NCBI RefSeq assembly: GCF_900240265.1
Contig: NZ_LT964740.1
Coordinates: 251,207 to 315,206 of the forward strand
DNA length: 64,000 bases
Reading direction: 5' to 3'
Origin: Galactobacillus timonensis
GTDB lineage: Bacteria; Bacillota_I; Bacilli_A; Erysipelotrichales; Erysipelotrichaceae
Shown in pieces: positions 1 to 9,219 of the stretch (within the stretch, counting starts at the first letter, position 1; each line of letters begins with the position of its first letter). Under the pieces are notes generated by a model. That model did no database searches. It saw nothing but the letters and a program-made list of their open reading frames with translations, and was not told the origin of the DNA. A program made the translations under genes and the position numbers.

Positions 1-1
1 G

Positions 2-82
2 CGTGACAATTACTACACGGTAAGTAACGAGAAGGAACTTCAGAAGGTACTCAATGAAATGAACGCGAATAAAAACAAATGA
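2..82 (+). CDS. C-terminal end of a truncated gene (window edge)
   Basis: The reading frame is open from base 2 and closes with TGA at 80-82, giving 26 residues that end in a charged Lys/Asn-rich tail (NANKNK). The upstream part lies outside the window, so no family can be named. It runs towards the minus-strand gene at 174, so the two converge. I see no clear terminator hairpin in the 90 bases between them. Confidence 0.5.
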   Translation, partial: RDNYYTVSNEKELQKVLNEMNANKNK

Positions 83-173
83 TTGTTACGTTTCAGAAGT
101 TTCTAACAAGATGGGACATTTTCAAAAAATCTTAACATGTCATGTCACTCTCCCAAAAAAACATGTAGTTTTC

Positions 174-1271
174 TTAGTTTGCCTGATCAAAAAGCTTATT
201 GTAATCAAAGGTGCTGTACAGCCTGTATTCTTCATCCAGATAGGAGGAATAATTTTCAATTGTCAGTTCTCCCACTCCATCATGCATATACTGAAGCATC
301 AAAGAATTCACTTCCTCTCTGTAATGGTGATCATCCGTATAATTGTTCAAATCACAGGTAATTTCAGTATTCGTGTTCCATGAAAAGAGATGAATATTAG
401 AAACCTGGAGAATCAATTCGATGATTTCTCGTTCTGCATCATTCCATTTCTTAACGAGCCCGCTCTGATAGATATTCCCCCACCATACGGCACTGCAAGG
501 CGTAATGAAATAATAGAACTGTATATCCGGATTCTCCTGGGCAACTGAAATGACATTCTGCGTGATATTCTCCCGGATTCGCTCGTGTTCCTTCTGCGTC
601 AGTTCAGCTTCCTGAACAGGGTCGGTAAAGGGTTCGTGGCCTGCAAGCACATTTTTTCCTCCGAACGTTTTCGAATTCTGCCAGTTAAGATACTCGTCAA
701 ATGAGGTGACTCCGGCCGCTTTTCCTTCCACCTTTTCCTTTATCATACTCAGACAGGTGGAAATAGCACTACTGTTCAGCAGGTAGTTCACATCATTCAG
801 CGGATTATTATCATATAAATATTCAGGATAGGTAGAAAGAGCAAGGTTAAACATATCATCCGGGCCATCAAGAAAGTTGAACGGATCAAGTCCGCGAAAC
901 ACCGCTTTCAGATGGCCGGTTTTCACTGCTCGTACAATTTCACGATTAGTTTCCAGAAAAGTCGCACCGGAAAAAGGTGTCTTTATAAACTTCATTCCAA
1001 ACAATTTTTCTGCTTCCGAAGTTTTGAAGTTCTCCGTCATGGAAGTGCCAATGATCATTGCATCATAATTGAAATGACGGATAATTCCATCATTCTGATC
1101 CCGTTGATCATTTAATTCATAGTAAAACCTGGGATTTGGTCCATGAAAATGAAACCAGGGATCAATATAGGATACCATCGCACCCAAAAGGACACATATT
1201 GAGAGTACACAGATGCAGAATAAACGCACCCATTCATTCTTGTTTATTTCACATTTTCTGAAAATAGTCAT
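174..1271 (-). CDS. SGNH-like membrane-anchored partner of MBOAT acyltransferase (DltD/AlgX-like)
   Basis: This 365-residue protein has one N-terminal membrane segment (about residues 16-36) followed by an extracytoplasmic domain. Around residue 95 it has GTSMTENF, matching the GxS nucleophile block of SGNH acyl-esterase folds. Near the C-terminus DDHHY supplies the DxxH Asp/His pair. Proteins of this type sit beside MBOAT acyltransferases and help move acyl groups, usually acetyl, onto exported glycans or teichoic acids. That partner lies 15 bp upstream, so the two form an operon. The glycan acceptor cannot be told from sequence. Placement in the DltD/AlgX/AlgJ-like superfamily is firmer than any specific substrate. 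Confidence 0.72.
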   Translation of the reverse strand: MTIFRKCEINKNEWVRLFCICVLSICVLLGAMVSYIDPWFHFHGPNPRFYYELNDQRDQNDGIIRHFNYDAMIIGTSMTENFKTSEAEKLFGMKFIKTPFSGATFLETNREIVRAVKTGHLKAVFRGLDPFNFLDGPDDMFNLALSTYPEYLYDNNPLNDVNYLLNSSAISTCLSMIKEKVEGKAAGVTSFDEYLNWQNSKTFGGKNVLAGHEPFTDPVQEAELTQKEHERIRENITQNVISVAQENPDIQFYYFITPCSAVWWGNIYQSGLVKKWNDAEREIIELILQVSNIHLFSWNTNTEITCDLNNYTDDHHYREEVNSLMLQYMHDGVGELTIENYSSYLDEEYRLYSTFDYNKLFDQAN

Positions 1272-1286
1272 CGCATTGTCAGCCTG

Positions 1287-2711
1287 TTAGAAATTGTTAT
1301 AAATAAAATTTGTTGCCCCGTTCAAATTCACAAGGCAAAGAATAAACAAAGATACCGAAACAATTAGTGAAAAGACATTTTCAAAATATTTCCTTCGATA
1401 ATTATTGTTTACTGTTAAACAGAAACCATATCCTGCAACAGGAACAGCAAGCCAGCCAAAGATATATTTCCAATCCGCAAAGGAACCATACGGGATACCC
1501 ATCAACAATTGAATTGTTGCATAGTAGATACTTCCAGAGCATCCGATCCCCATCCCCTTCAGGGTAAAGAGTGCTGTTAACATCTCCCACCATTGCCCGA
1601 CTGATTCAGAGCGGAACAAAAGCCATAACAGATCAACCAGAAACATTGTAACCAGCCAGCGGATTGCTTTAGGAATATGTGACTGCTGACGTACAGTCAT
1701 TCGATCGAGCACAGAAAGGAGCCCATGCAAGAGTCCCCAGAGAATAAAGGTCCAGTTCGCACCATGCCAGAATCCACTGATCAGAAAAACGATGATCACA
1801 TTGAGACAGGTACGGAATTTCCCTTTTTGATTTCCTCCAAGTGGAATATAAAGGTATTTCGTTAGAAAACTGGTCAAGGAAATATGCCAGCGTTTCCAAA
1901 AATCTCGAATTGATACAGCACGATACGGAGAATCAAAATTGATTGGCAAGGGAATATTTAGCATACAGGAAACGCCTGAAGCCATGTCTGTATAACCACT
2001 AAAGTCAAAATATATTTGTAAAGAATACAGAATCATAAGAAAAACTATGTCTGAAGCAGTCATCAAACGTGTGTTTTCATAACCCTGTGCAACATAATTG
2101 GCCAGTTTATCCGCAACCCACATTTTCTTGAACATTCCGAAACAAAATATCTGAATTCCTTTTGAAATGTTGGCCGCATCCGGAGTTAACCGCTTCGGAT
2201 TACGAATTGACGAAACAAAATCAGCCGGCTCGATGAGGGGACCCATCAGGATTTTTGGAAAATACAAAATATAAAGAAGATACTCTGATATCGAGAAAGA
2301 ATCTGTCTTTCCATTTTTTGTATCTATAATCCAGGCGATCTGCTGAAACGTAAAAAAGCTGATTCCTAAAGGTAGAACAATTGACTTGTTAACGGGAACA
2401 TTAGCTATACCGGCGAAAAAACCGGCATATTTAAAGAAGCCCAGCAGGACAACTTGAAAAACAATGCCGGCAGTCATCCAGGCAGCCGCATGGAATCTGT
2501 ATGACTTTATTCTATATGAAACATACAGCGTTCCAACAATACTAACGAGAAGCACTACAGATGCTTTCCATCCATTTGTACAATAAAAAGCAACGGAGAT
2601 AATTATCAAAAAGATTGTATTAACCTTCTGTCCAAATTTAGCACTTATAAAGTAAAAGATGACAGAGATTGGAAGAAAGTAAACCAGGAAAGCAAAAGAA
2701 TTAAATAACAT
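1287..2711 (-). CDS. MBOAT family membrane-bound O-acyltransferase (AlgI/PatA/DltB-like)
   Basis: This polytopic protein of 474 residues has many hydrophobic segments. It carries the MBOAT core: FWKRWHISL about two-thirds of the way along, followed by YIPLGGN and then GFWHGANW, whose His is the conserved catalytic residue. Length and motif order match AlgI/PatA/DltB-type enzymes, which pass acyl groups from a cytoplasmic donor across the membrane to a surface polymer. It is upstream of, and probably cotranscribed with, the SGNH-like partner. A TATGAT-like -10 sits around 2760. Substrate is inferred only as a cell-surface glycan; a DltB role is less likely because dltA/dltC are absent here. 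Confidence 0.85.
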   Translation of the reverse strand: MLFNSFAFLVYFLPISVIFYFISAKFGQKVNTIFLIIISVAFYCTNGWKASVVLLVSIVGTLYVSYRIKSYRFHAAAWMTAGIVFQVVLLGFFKYAGFFAGIANVPVNKSIVLPLGISFFTFQQIAWIIDTKNGKTDSFSISEYLLYILYFPKILMGPLIEPADFVSSIRNPKRLTPDAANISKGIQIFCFGMFKKMWVADKLANYVAQGYENTRLMTASDIVFLMILYSLQIYFDFSGYTDMASGVSCMLNIPLPINFDSPYRAVSIRDFWKRWHISLTSFLTKYLYIPLGGNQKGKFRTCLNVIIVFLISGFWHGANWTFILWGLLHGLLSVLDRMTVRQQSHIPKAIRWLVTMFLVDLLWLLFRSESVGQWWEMLTALFTLKGMGIGCSGSIYYATIQLLMGIPYGSFADWKYIFGWLAVPVAGYGFCLTVNNNYRRKYFENVFSLIVSVSLFILCLVNLNGATNFIYNNF

Positions 2712-2926
2712 ATCATTTACCTGTATCAGACACAGAAATCATCGCATGACAGTGACTATCATACCATCCATCTCTTTTGTAGTGAGTCTGTCATCCTTTG
2801 AACGGATCGAAAGCAATCATCGAGAGAGTCGTTTTAAAATTACCGTGAAATCTGAAAAAAGGATTCCCCTGCTCGGCCTGCCTGATGCTACCTCGTGAAG
2901 AATTCGGTTTCTTTTTGATTTGTTTG

Positions 2927-2974
2927 TCAGATGCGGTCCATGGAACGGGACGCAATCAGATCGGCGCCGGTCCC
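2927..2974 (-). pseudogene. Fossil C-terminus of a DUF1667-family gene
   Basis: This stretch reads GTGADLIASRSMDRI followed by a stop. It is nearly identical in protein to the last 15 residues of the intact DUF1667 gene at 4653-5018 (GTGADLIASRSMNRA), with two differences. The DNA differs at many synonymous positions, so it is not a fresh duplication but the tail of a diverged paralogue whose body is gone. It begins 14 bases beyond the stop of the glycosyltransferase gene, which now occupies the place of the missing part. It has no start codon or ribosome site and is not expected to be translated. Confidence 0.6.
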
Positions 2975-2988
2975 ACTGCTGAGCGGCC

Positions 2989-4548
2989 TTATCCCCTGCG
3001 CAGTTTTCCGCAAAGTATAAGGAGTTCTTCCGCAGCCATCGGCACCAGCAGCACAAAAAACGGCATGCAGTATCTCGGCTTCGCTTCCCAGAAAAACTGA
3101 AAGATAAATCCGCCGATGAAATAAATCAACGGGAGGACCTGCACCATGGACAGACAATGGCGGCGGACCTGTTTCAGTGCCCGGATCATCCAGAGAACGG
3201 AAAGAACCTCGACAGCGCTCAAAACCGCCATCAGGAATCCGTCCAGATGCTCAAGGATTCCGGAACTGCAGAACGCCGTCAGCGCCGCTGACCTTCCTTC
3301 GCCGGTGTAGTTCAGATAATTCGTAATCCCGTGAAACCAGGGATCACACCATTCATAGACCAGCTTCTTTTCAAATACAAACAGATTGCGGACATCCGCA
3401 AAGTAATAGTTTGTCAACCGGTTCATGATTTCCTGCACCGCAGCCCGGTCTGCCAAAGCCGTGGAGCCGGAAAACTGATCATAGAAGCGAAAGTTCGTCG
3501 CATCGAAGCTGCCGGGACCGCCCGTAATACCGGGCCACCAGTTCAGCCCCATCAGGACATAGGCAGAAACCGGAATCCCCTGACTCAGATCAATGCCGCG
3601 TACCGCGGAAACATGGCTAACAACCGCCCTCTCCACAACCGTATATCCGCCCCATACCAGAAGACAGAACGCGGCTGCCAGCAGGAATTTTTCAGTCTTC
3701 CCTGTGTCACGATCATCGAAGGCAAGCGAAAGAATCACGATCATCATACCGGCGACCGAAGCGATGCGCGTTGTCTGATATAGAAGATTATCAAAAACAA
3801 GAAGACAGCCGCTCAGGCCCAGGCCAAGCCAGCGCCTCCACCCGTGCTTCTTCAGGCTCACCAGCAGTCCCCAGAATACGAAGACACTGAGACCCAGTGT
3901 AACGGTCGTCGGATAGAAAAGATTGGTATAAAGCGATGTCGAGGGCCAGAGAGCCACAAAGCCCGCGGAAAGAAGACCCGCACTCCGCTTTCCGCAAACC
4001 GCCGTTGTCAGTAAATACATGCCAATCACAAGCAGCGCAGCCATGAACGAGTTCATAACCCGAAACGCTGCATAATCATCCGGTCCGATTTGAAAAAGGC
4101 GCACAATCAGGGAACATACCCAGGCGATCCCTGCCTGATGCGGAGCACAGCTCCAGTAATAGGGATCCGGCGCATCTCCCGGAACTCCGGAGAGAAACTT
4201 TGTCATATTCCAGATATGAATTGAATCCGAGTACAGACCAACGTTGTTGATGTGATTCAGATACAGACTTACACAAAGGGTATAGCAGGCAAGGACGGCA
4301 GTAATCAGCGCCGCCGTCTTTCTGTCCGGTTCGGTCTTCTTCCGCTGCAAAAGACGCAGAACAATCATCAGAACACCTATCAGCAGAGCGGTTTTCAATA
4401 TCTGCAGCAACGGATTCAGATTCGTCTGCGTAAGAAGTTCACTGTAATAGGTGAAGTCAGAAACTGCTTCAAAAGACAGACTGAGATACAGCAGCTCTGC
4501 CGCAAATACGATCCCGAGCCCGAGTATGATTCTCTGAAAAATGCGCAT
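2989..4548 (-). CDS. GT-C fold membrane glycosyltransferase-like protein
   Basis: This 519-residue protein has 11 or more predicted hydrophobic segments. An early luminal loop carries acidic residues (YSDSIHIWN). The late EAKPRY before the last membrane helix is typical of ArnT/PMT-like GT-C enzymes, which take sugars from polyprenyl phosphate. I start at the ATG at 4548 because GGGGAGG lies about 10 bases upstream; the longer GTG start at 4569 would overlap that site. It lies between the MBOAT pair and the Fe-S operon and appears to have replaced a DUF1667 paralogue, whose tail survives just downstream. An envelope sugar transfer role is inferred. Confidence 0.65.
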   Translation of the reverse strand: MRIFQRIILGLGIVFAAELLYLSLSFEAVSDFTYYSELLTQTNLNPLLQILKTALLIGVLMIVLRLLQRKKTEPDRKTAALITAVLACYTLCVSLYLNHINNVGLYSDSIHIWNMTKFLSGVPGDAPDPYYWSCAPHQAGIAWVCSLIVRLFQIGPDDYAAFRVMNSFMAALLVIGMYLLTTAVCGKRSAGLLSAGFVALWPSTSLYTNLFYPTTVTLGLSVFVFWGLLVSLKKHGWRRWLGLGLSGCLLVFDNLLYQTTRIASVAGMMIVILSLAFDDRDTGKTEKFLLAAAFCLLVWGGYTVVERAVVSHVSAVRGIDLSQGIPVSAYVLMGLNWWPGITGGPGSFDATNFRFYDQFSGSTALADRAAVQEIMNRLTNYYFADVRNLFVFEKKLVYEWCDPWFHGITNYLNYTGEGRSAALTAFCSSGILEHLDGFLMAVLSAVEVLSVLWMIRALKQVRRHCLSMVQVLPLIYFIGGFIFQFFWEAKPRYCMPFFVLLVPMAAEELLILCGKLRRG

Positions 4549-4652
4549 GAAAACGGATCCCCTCCCCACTGCTTCTGTTCACACACGAAAAAGAGTTCCA
4601 CTGAAAGAATCCGGAGCGTTGTACCGTCCGTTTCCAACAGGAACCCGTTTTT

Positions 4653-5018
4653 TTATGCCCGATTCATTGATCTTGAAGCGATCAGATCGGCTCCCGTTCC
4701 CAGAAAGTCCTTAACAATGACCTGGTCCATTTGAACCGGGGCCTCGATCGTAATCTTTCGGATTTCGTCCATCGCCTGATCACAGAGATCCAGCGGAATC
4801 TCCTTATTTGTAATCACAGGGAGAACCCGCAGCGTACCATGTTCGATCCGCACCGTCGATGTCAGCACACGCATCGGACGAATCGTCTCCTGGGCCGCAT
4901 AATTCTTACCCTTGTCACAGCTGTAGCCCTTCATATCGATCACATTACCGTCATCGACCGTGACCGTGATGCGACAGCCCTTCGGACAGTTGACGCAGAC
5001 CAGTTCCTTCGTTTCCAT
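4653..5018 (-). CDS. DUF1667 small Fe-S-type protein of the GlpA-like operon
   Basis: This 121-residue protein begins METKELVCVNCPKGC and has a further Cys in GYSCDKGK, giving the CxxCPxGC...C arrangement expected to hold an iron-sulfur cluster. DUF1667 proteins are the third member of a common Firmicutes operon with two flavoproteins, probably taking the electron-transfer place that GlpC has in enterobacteria. GGAGG lies eight bases before the ATG at 5018, which follows the stop of the upstream gene by one base. The upstream in-frame start at 5042 lies inside the preceding gene and is rejected. Confidence 0.8.
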   Translation of the reverse strand: METKELVCVNCPKGCRITVTVDDGNVIDMKGYSCDKGKNYAAQETIRPMRVLTSTVRIEHGTLRVLPVITNKEIPLDLCDQAMDEIRKITIEAPVQMDQVIVKDFLGTGADLIASRSMNRA

Positions 5019-5019
5019 C

Positions 5020-6276
5020 TCAGTTTTCCTCCACGACTTCAACGGTAATGTCGCCCGCAGCGTTTTCCAGCTGCTTTCCAGCGATCAGTACCTGTTCCAT
5101 TTCGGAAGGAATCAGATGTTCCTTGGCAATGGAACGGATCACATTCTCACCATTTCGGATCCGGATCGTTCCCTTCGCAATCGGTTTGCGGACCCGAAAA
5201 TAGAACTCCACCAGAGCCGGAAGATCACTCGTATGCAGCGTACCCGGTACCACGTAACCGACATTCTGTCCGGGGATCGTCGGGATTTCGCCACCTGTAT
5301 TTTTCCCCTTCGTAAGATACCGGGCGGCACCTTCTGCGGCCTTCGCCGCCTGATGCACCACATAGTCGGCAAGATCGTGCACATGCAGACCGTTGCCTGC
5401 CGCAAAGATGCCATCGACGCTGCTCATGTAGTTTTCATCGACACGCGGCCCTTTGATATGCGGATCCATTTCGATGCCGCAGGCGTCGCCAAGATGATTC
5501 TCCGGAATCAGTCCGCACGACAGCAGCAGCGTATCGACGTCAAAGTACATTTCGCTGCCCTTGATGGGCTTGCGGTCAGGCCCGACTTCGCTGAGCTCAA
5601 TGCGCTCCAGACGCTCATGACCGTAGACGTTGGTCACGGTATGCGAAAGGTAGAGAGGAATATTGAAATCCTCCAGGCACTGCTTCATGTTGCGGGGGAG
5701 GCCGTTGGAATACGGCATCAGCTCTGCTACGCCGAGAACCTTTGCGCCTTCCAGCGTCATGCGCCGTGCCATGATCAGACCGATGTCTCCTGAGCCAAGA
5801 ATGAAGACGCGCTTGCCGACAAGGTAGCCGTCGATATTGAGATAGCGCTGTGCCTGCCCTGCCGTATAGATGCCGGCCGGACGCTCGCCCGGGATGCCCA
5901 GGGCGCCGCGGGAGCGTTCATAGCAGCCGACGCAGAGGATGATTGCATCCGCAGAAATGGTTGTATAGCCCTCTTCGGAATTGACATAGGTAATATGACG
6001 GTCCCGGGTAATTTCCATGACCATCGTATTGAATTTCATTTCCACGTTCTGCTGGCGGGCCTCGACGGCCAGCCGTTCCGCATACTCGGGTCCGGAGAGC
6101 TGTTCGTGGTACGTCTGCAGGCCGAATCCGTTGTGAATGCACTGGAGCAGGATTCCTCCCGGCTCACTGTCCTTTTCAATCAGAAGAATATCTTCGATGC
6201 CTTTTTTCTTCAGGTTCGCTGCGGCCGAAAGACCGGCGCACCCGGCTCCGATAATGACTGCCTGATAGTTGCGCAT
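5020..6276 (-). CDS. FAD-dependent pyridine nucleotide oxidoreductase (second gene of GlpA-like operon)
   Basis: This protein of 418 residues starts MRNYQAVIIGAGCAGLSAA, a classic N-terminal FAD-binding motif. A second dinucleotide motif, FILGSGDIGLIMARR, lies mid-protein, and GIFAAGNGLHVHDLADYV is the C-terminal FAD contact. The fold is that of the NADH-dependent pyridine nucleotide oxidoreductases. The start was placed at 6276, one base after the upstream gene's stop; the longer open frame overlaps that gene. In the known three-gene cluster it sits between the GlpO/GlpA-like dehydrogenase and DUF1667. It probably carries electrons between the dehydrogenase and NAD(P) or another acceptor; that direction is inferred. 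Confidence 0.82.
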   Translation of the reverse strand: MRNYQAVIIGAGCAGLSAAANLKKKGIEDILLIEKDSEPGGILLQCIHNGFGLQTYHEQLSGPEYAERLAVEARQQNVEMKFNTMVMEITRDRHITYVNSEEGYTTISADAIILCVGCYERSRGALGIPGERPAGIYTAGQAQRYLNIDGYLVGKRVFILGSGDIGLIMARRMTLEGAKVLGVAELMPYSNGLPRNMKQCLEDFNIPLYLSHTVTNVYGHERLERIELSEVGPDRKPIKGSEMYFDVDTLLLSCGLIPENHLGDACGIEMDPHIKGPRVDENYMSSVDGIFAAGNGLHVHDLADYVVHQAAKAAEGAARYLTKGKNTGGEIPTIPGQNVGYVVPGTLHTSDLPALVEFYFRVRKPIAKGTIRIRNGENVIRSIAKEHLIPSEMEQVLIAGKQLENAAGDITVEVVEEN

Positions 6277-6277
6277 A

Positions 6278-7708
6278 TTAACGGTTCTCCTGTTCCAGAA
6301 TCTTTGATTCAAGGCCATCGAGGACGATTGCGGTCGGATCCCTGTGCAGCTCACGGGCAAGGATGCCGACGACACGCGGCTCACAGAAGCCGCCCTGACA
6401 GCGGCCCATCCCCGGACGCACGCGTTTCTTTACGCCCTTGACGGTTGTGGCGCCGCAGGTGCGGTGGATGCAGTCGACGATTTCTCCTTCGCTTACTTCT
6501 TCGCAGCGGCAGATGATCTTTCCATAGAGGGGATTGGCCTTGATGGCAGCCGCCTTTTCTTCGTCACTGAGCTCATTCATGACGAGGGGACGTTTCCTTG
6601 TCATGACGGCATCCGGATTTTCCGTAAAGTCAAGCTTGCCCTTGAGCAGTTCACCGGTCACATATTCGGCAATGGCCGGGGCACTGGCAAGGCCCGGAGA
6701 CTCGATGGACGCAACATTGATGAAGTTGGGCGCATCCTTGGCTTCTTCAATGATGAAATCAGAACTGGAGGAAGACGGACGGAGTCCGGCAAAGTTGCGG
6801 ATGCTGTACTGCAGAGGAACGCTGCGCATCGTCTTTGTAATCATGGAGCGAACGTAATCCATTCCCTGGAAGGTGGATCCGGTATCCGTCGTGCTGGCGA
6901 TATAGTCACTGTTCGGACCGATCAGGGTATTCTTATAGACCGTCGGAACCGCCAGGACGCCCTTTCCTTTCGCACCCGGCACCGGGAAGATGACATGGTG
7001 CACGAATTCAATATTATGGTCGATGACGAAGTATTCGCCCTTCTTCGGTGTCATTGTAAAGCCGGGATCGGTGGATACCATGCGCGCAATCTGATCGGCG
7101 CATACACCTGCCGCATTGATGACAACCGTCGCCTCAAACTCCTTGTCACCGGAGTAAACGGTGTAGCTGCCGAAATGGCTTTCGATAGCCGTGACCGGCG
7201 TATTCAGATGGAGTTCGACGCCGTTGTTAACGGCATTCTCCATGGCCGCAATTGCCACTTCCCATGGATAGATAATCGCTGTTGTAGGGAAGGAAAGAAC
7301 CCTGGTTACGGAATCGTTGAGGTTGGGTTCTTCGAGTCTTGCCTCGTCGCCGCTCAGCCATTCATAGGGTATCTTCCTGCGCTCGGCACGGTCTGCCAGC
7401 ACTTTGAGGTGTTCCTCTTCTTCGGGGCTCGTTGCGGCAATATAGGCACCGACGACCTGATATTTACAGCCGAGATTCTTGCAGAGATCGGGATACAGAC
7501 GGGCGCCGCGGACATTCATCTTTGCCTTCATCGTGCCGTCTTCGGGATCGTAGCCGGTATGGACGATGGCGGAATTGGCCATGGTCGCCCCATCGGCAAT
7601 GTCATTCTCCTTCTCCAGAACGGCAACTTTCAGCTGAAAGCGCGACAGGCTGCGGGCAATCAGGGACCCCGTAATCCCTGCGCCGATTATCACTGCGTCA
7701 TATCTCAT
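6278..7708 (-). CDS. GlpA-like NAD(P)/FAD-dependent oxidoreductase with BFD [2Fe-2S] domain
   Basis: This 476-residue protein starts MRYDAVIIGAGITGSLIA, the FAD-binding motif of the DAO/glycerol-3-phosphate dehydrogenase family. Residues about 395-460 form a BFD-type [2Fe-2S] domain with CRCEEVSEGE and later GRCQGGFC, as in E. coli GlpA. It probably oxidises glycerol 3-phosphate or a related 2-hydroxy compound and passes electrons to the next two gene products. No glpK, glpF or regulator is in the window, so the substrate remains inferred. GGAGAG lies nine bases before the ATG, and a TATAAT box sits 28 bases upstream. Confidence 0.85.
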   Translation of the reverse strand: MRYDAVIIGAGITGSLIARSLSRFQLKVAVLEKENDIADGATMANSAIVHTGYDPEDGTMKAKMNVRGARLYPDLCKNLGCKYQVVGAYIAATSPEEEEHLKVLADRAERRKIPYEWLSGDEARLEEPNLNDSVTRVLSFPTTAIIYPWEVAIAAMENAVNNGVELHLNTPVTAIESHFGSYTVYSGDKEFEATVVINAAGVCADQIARMVSTDPGFTMTPKKGEYFVIDHNIEFVHHVIFPVPGAKGKGVLAVPTVYKNTLIGPNSDYIASTTDTGSTFQGMDYVRSMITKTMRSVPLQYSIRNFAGLRPSSSSSDFIIEEAKDAPNFINVASIESPGLASAPAIAEYVTGELLKGKLDFTENPDAVMTRKRPLVMNELSDEEKAAAIKANPLYGKIICRCEEVSEGEIVDCIHRTCGATTVKGVKKRVRPGMGRCQGGFCEPRVVGILARELHRDPTAIVLDGLESKILEQENR

Positions 7709-7736
7709 GATGTGCTCTCCTAAAATTGCTGCGTAA

Positions 7737-7765
7737 ATTATAGCGCTTACATTCGTTCATGGAAA
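7737..7765 (-). promoter_or_regulatory. Promoter of the GlpA-like operon
   Basis: On the minus strand a perfect TATAAT at 7742-7737 is preceded, 17 bases upstream, by the weak -35 TTTCCA at 7765-7760. The predicted start leaves a leader of about 20 bases holding the GGAGAG ribosome site. Confidence 0.5.
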
Positions 7766-7783
7766 CAGAATCGAAACCGGTTC

Positions 7784-9145
7784 TCATTGAATCGTTTCCG
7801 CAGCAGAGACAGAAGCGGAGGGAGCTGTTTCTGCCGCATCCTCCGCTGTAACTGTAGTTCCCTTCGCACCGGCGGCTTGGGCAGGTTCGGAAGCTGCGGG
7901 ACTGCTCGTCGGTGCTGCCGGAGATTCCGTACTGGCTGGCGAAGTTGTTTCCGTCGGCGCCGTTGAATCCGCTGGCGAGGATGATGCCGGCTGCGAAGGC
8001 GGCGGTGAGGTCGGTGTTGTATTTTCTGTTGTTGAGTTATCCGAAGCGGCCGTTGAAGATGCCGCGGTTGACTGTGCCGTTGGTTCGGCTGTTGCAGATG
8101 GAGTCGGCGTCGGCCAGGTGCAGGTCGATGTGGTCGCGTCCCAGGTTCCATATGCACCGAGACACCCGCTTTCGGTAGAGGTATCCCCTTCGGTTGCCGG
8201 ATTTTCCGTAAAGTCTTCATTGGTCAAAGGATCGGTACGGATCAGACCGTCCGGTACGCCGACAATCGTCGGAATCGCGGCCAGAGGCTTAGGCCGGTCG
8301 TCCTCCGTGATCCAGGCATGGGTGCGGATGTAGGTGAAAAGAGCCGTCAGCCCCTGGGTCGAAAGATGGAGACCGTCCGATATGGTATACCCTTCCTTTG
8401 CATAGCCGCTGGAAGAATCCTTCAGGGTTTCAGCGCTGTTCAGATATTTCCAGCCCTTGTCCTGGCACATGGTGGCGATCGCCTTGTTGTAGGCATCGAT
8501 CTGCGTCATTGTGACATTGGTATAGGTACGGTTTTTCGCAACCGGAGGAATGCTGTTGACGATGATGTCGAGTGAAGGATAGGCATCTTCGATTTTCTGA
8601 ATCTGCGCCGAATAGCGGTCGATAAACGAGGTGGCATCGGTAGACGAGCCGCTGAGATTATTGGTTCCAAACGTGATGATGACACGCTGCGGCTGAAGGA
8701 TCTTCACGGCATCCGGCATCGTAAAAGTGCCGGTTGAAAACTGCATACACTTGAGTGTGGAAATGGCATCAATGCCCATGCCCACGACTCCGATCGTATT
8801 GTTCTTGGTGGTGAAGGTGGAACCGTCTTCGCCTGTGATCCGCATGAAACGGGCCGTATTGGAATCTCCCAGGAATAAGGTGGAGTCAATGTAGTCCTGA
8901 CCCGCATCCTGGGTTTCGGCAAGAATGGTTCCTTCATATTTCGTGACATCGATGACATTCGCCGCCGCATCATAGGTTGCCTCGGCCGTAGACTGTGCAG
9001 GCTTGGCCATTGAGGCACGGGAACGGTTCACGATTGGCAGAAGAATCAGGCACACGGCAATGACAAGAACAGCAACCAGGAGGATTACGCCTGCCGGCTG
9101 CACCTTGTAGCGGTGTCCCTTCCAATGAAAGTAGAATGGTTTCAT
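7784..9145 (-). CDS. Membrane-anchored SGNH/GDSL hydrolase with Ser/Thr/Pro/Ala-rich tail
   Basis: This is a 453-residue protein with an N-terminal membrane anchor (GVILLVAVLVIAVCLILL) and an SGNH hydrolase domain. LFLGDSNTARF holds the nucleophile Ser block, ITFGTNNLSG the third block and DGLHLS the Asp/His pair. From about residue 325 the protein becomes a low-complexity Ser/Thr/Pro/Ala/Glu tail of over 100 residues, suited to spanning the wall or to glycosylation. It likely deacylates a surface glycan. The ATG at 9145 lies nine bases from a perfect TATAAT with no Shine-Dalgarno sequence; an alternative TTG start at 9184 lies upstream of that promoter and is less likely. Confidence 0.78.
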   Translation of the reverse strand: MKPFYFHWKGHRYKVQPAGVILLVAVLVIAVCLILLPIVNRSRASMAKPAQSTAEATYDAAANVIDVTKYEGTILAETQDAGQDYIDSTLFLGDSNTARFMRITGEDGSTFTTKNNTIGVVGMGIDAISTLKCMQFSTGTFTMPDAVKILQPQRVIITFGTNNLSGSSTDATSFIDRYSAQIQKIEDAYPSLDIIVNSIPPVAKNRTYTNVTMTQIDAYNKAIATMCQDKGWKYLNSAETLKDSSSGYAKEGYTISDGLHLSTQGLTALFTYIRTHAWITEDDRPKPLAAIPTIVGVPDGLIRTDPLTNEDFTENPATEGDTSTESGCLGAYGTWDATTSTCTWPTPTPSATAEPTAQSTAASSTAASDNSTTENTTPTSPPPSQPASSSPADSTAPTETTSPASTESPAAPTSSPAASEPAQAAGAKGTTVTAEDAAETAPSASVSAAETIQ

Positions 9146-9219
9146 ATACCATTGATTATACGCATTCGCCTGCTTCTGCCGCAATCGGAAGAAGCGGGCG
9201 CCCGTGCTACAATGGCAAT

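Noticed and set aside
4653..4720. Recent duplication of the DUF1667 gene end
   Set aside because: The two copies differ at many synonymous positions, which excludes a recent copying event; recorded instead as an old paralogue remnant.
6344..7723. 459-codon open frame antisense to the GlpA-like gene
   Set aside because: Shadow frame; the minus-strand protein has FAD and BFD motifs.
7784..8210. Tandem repeat array in the tail of the SGNH hydrolase
   Set aside because: The Ser/Thr/Pro/Ala tail is low in complexity but shows no regular repeat unit.
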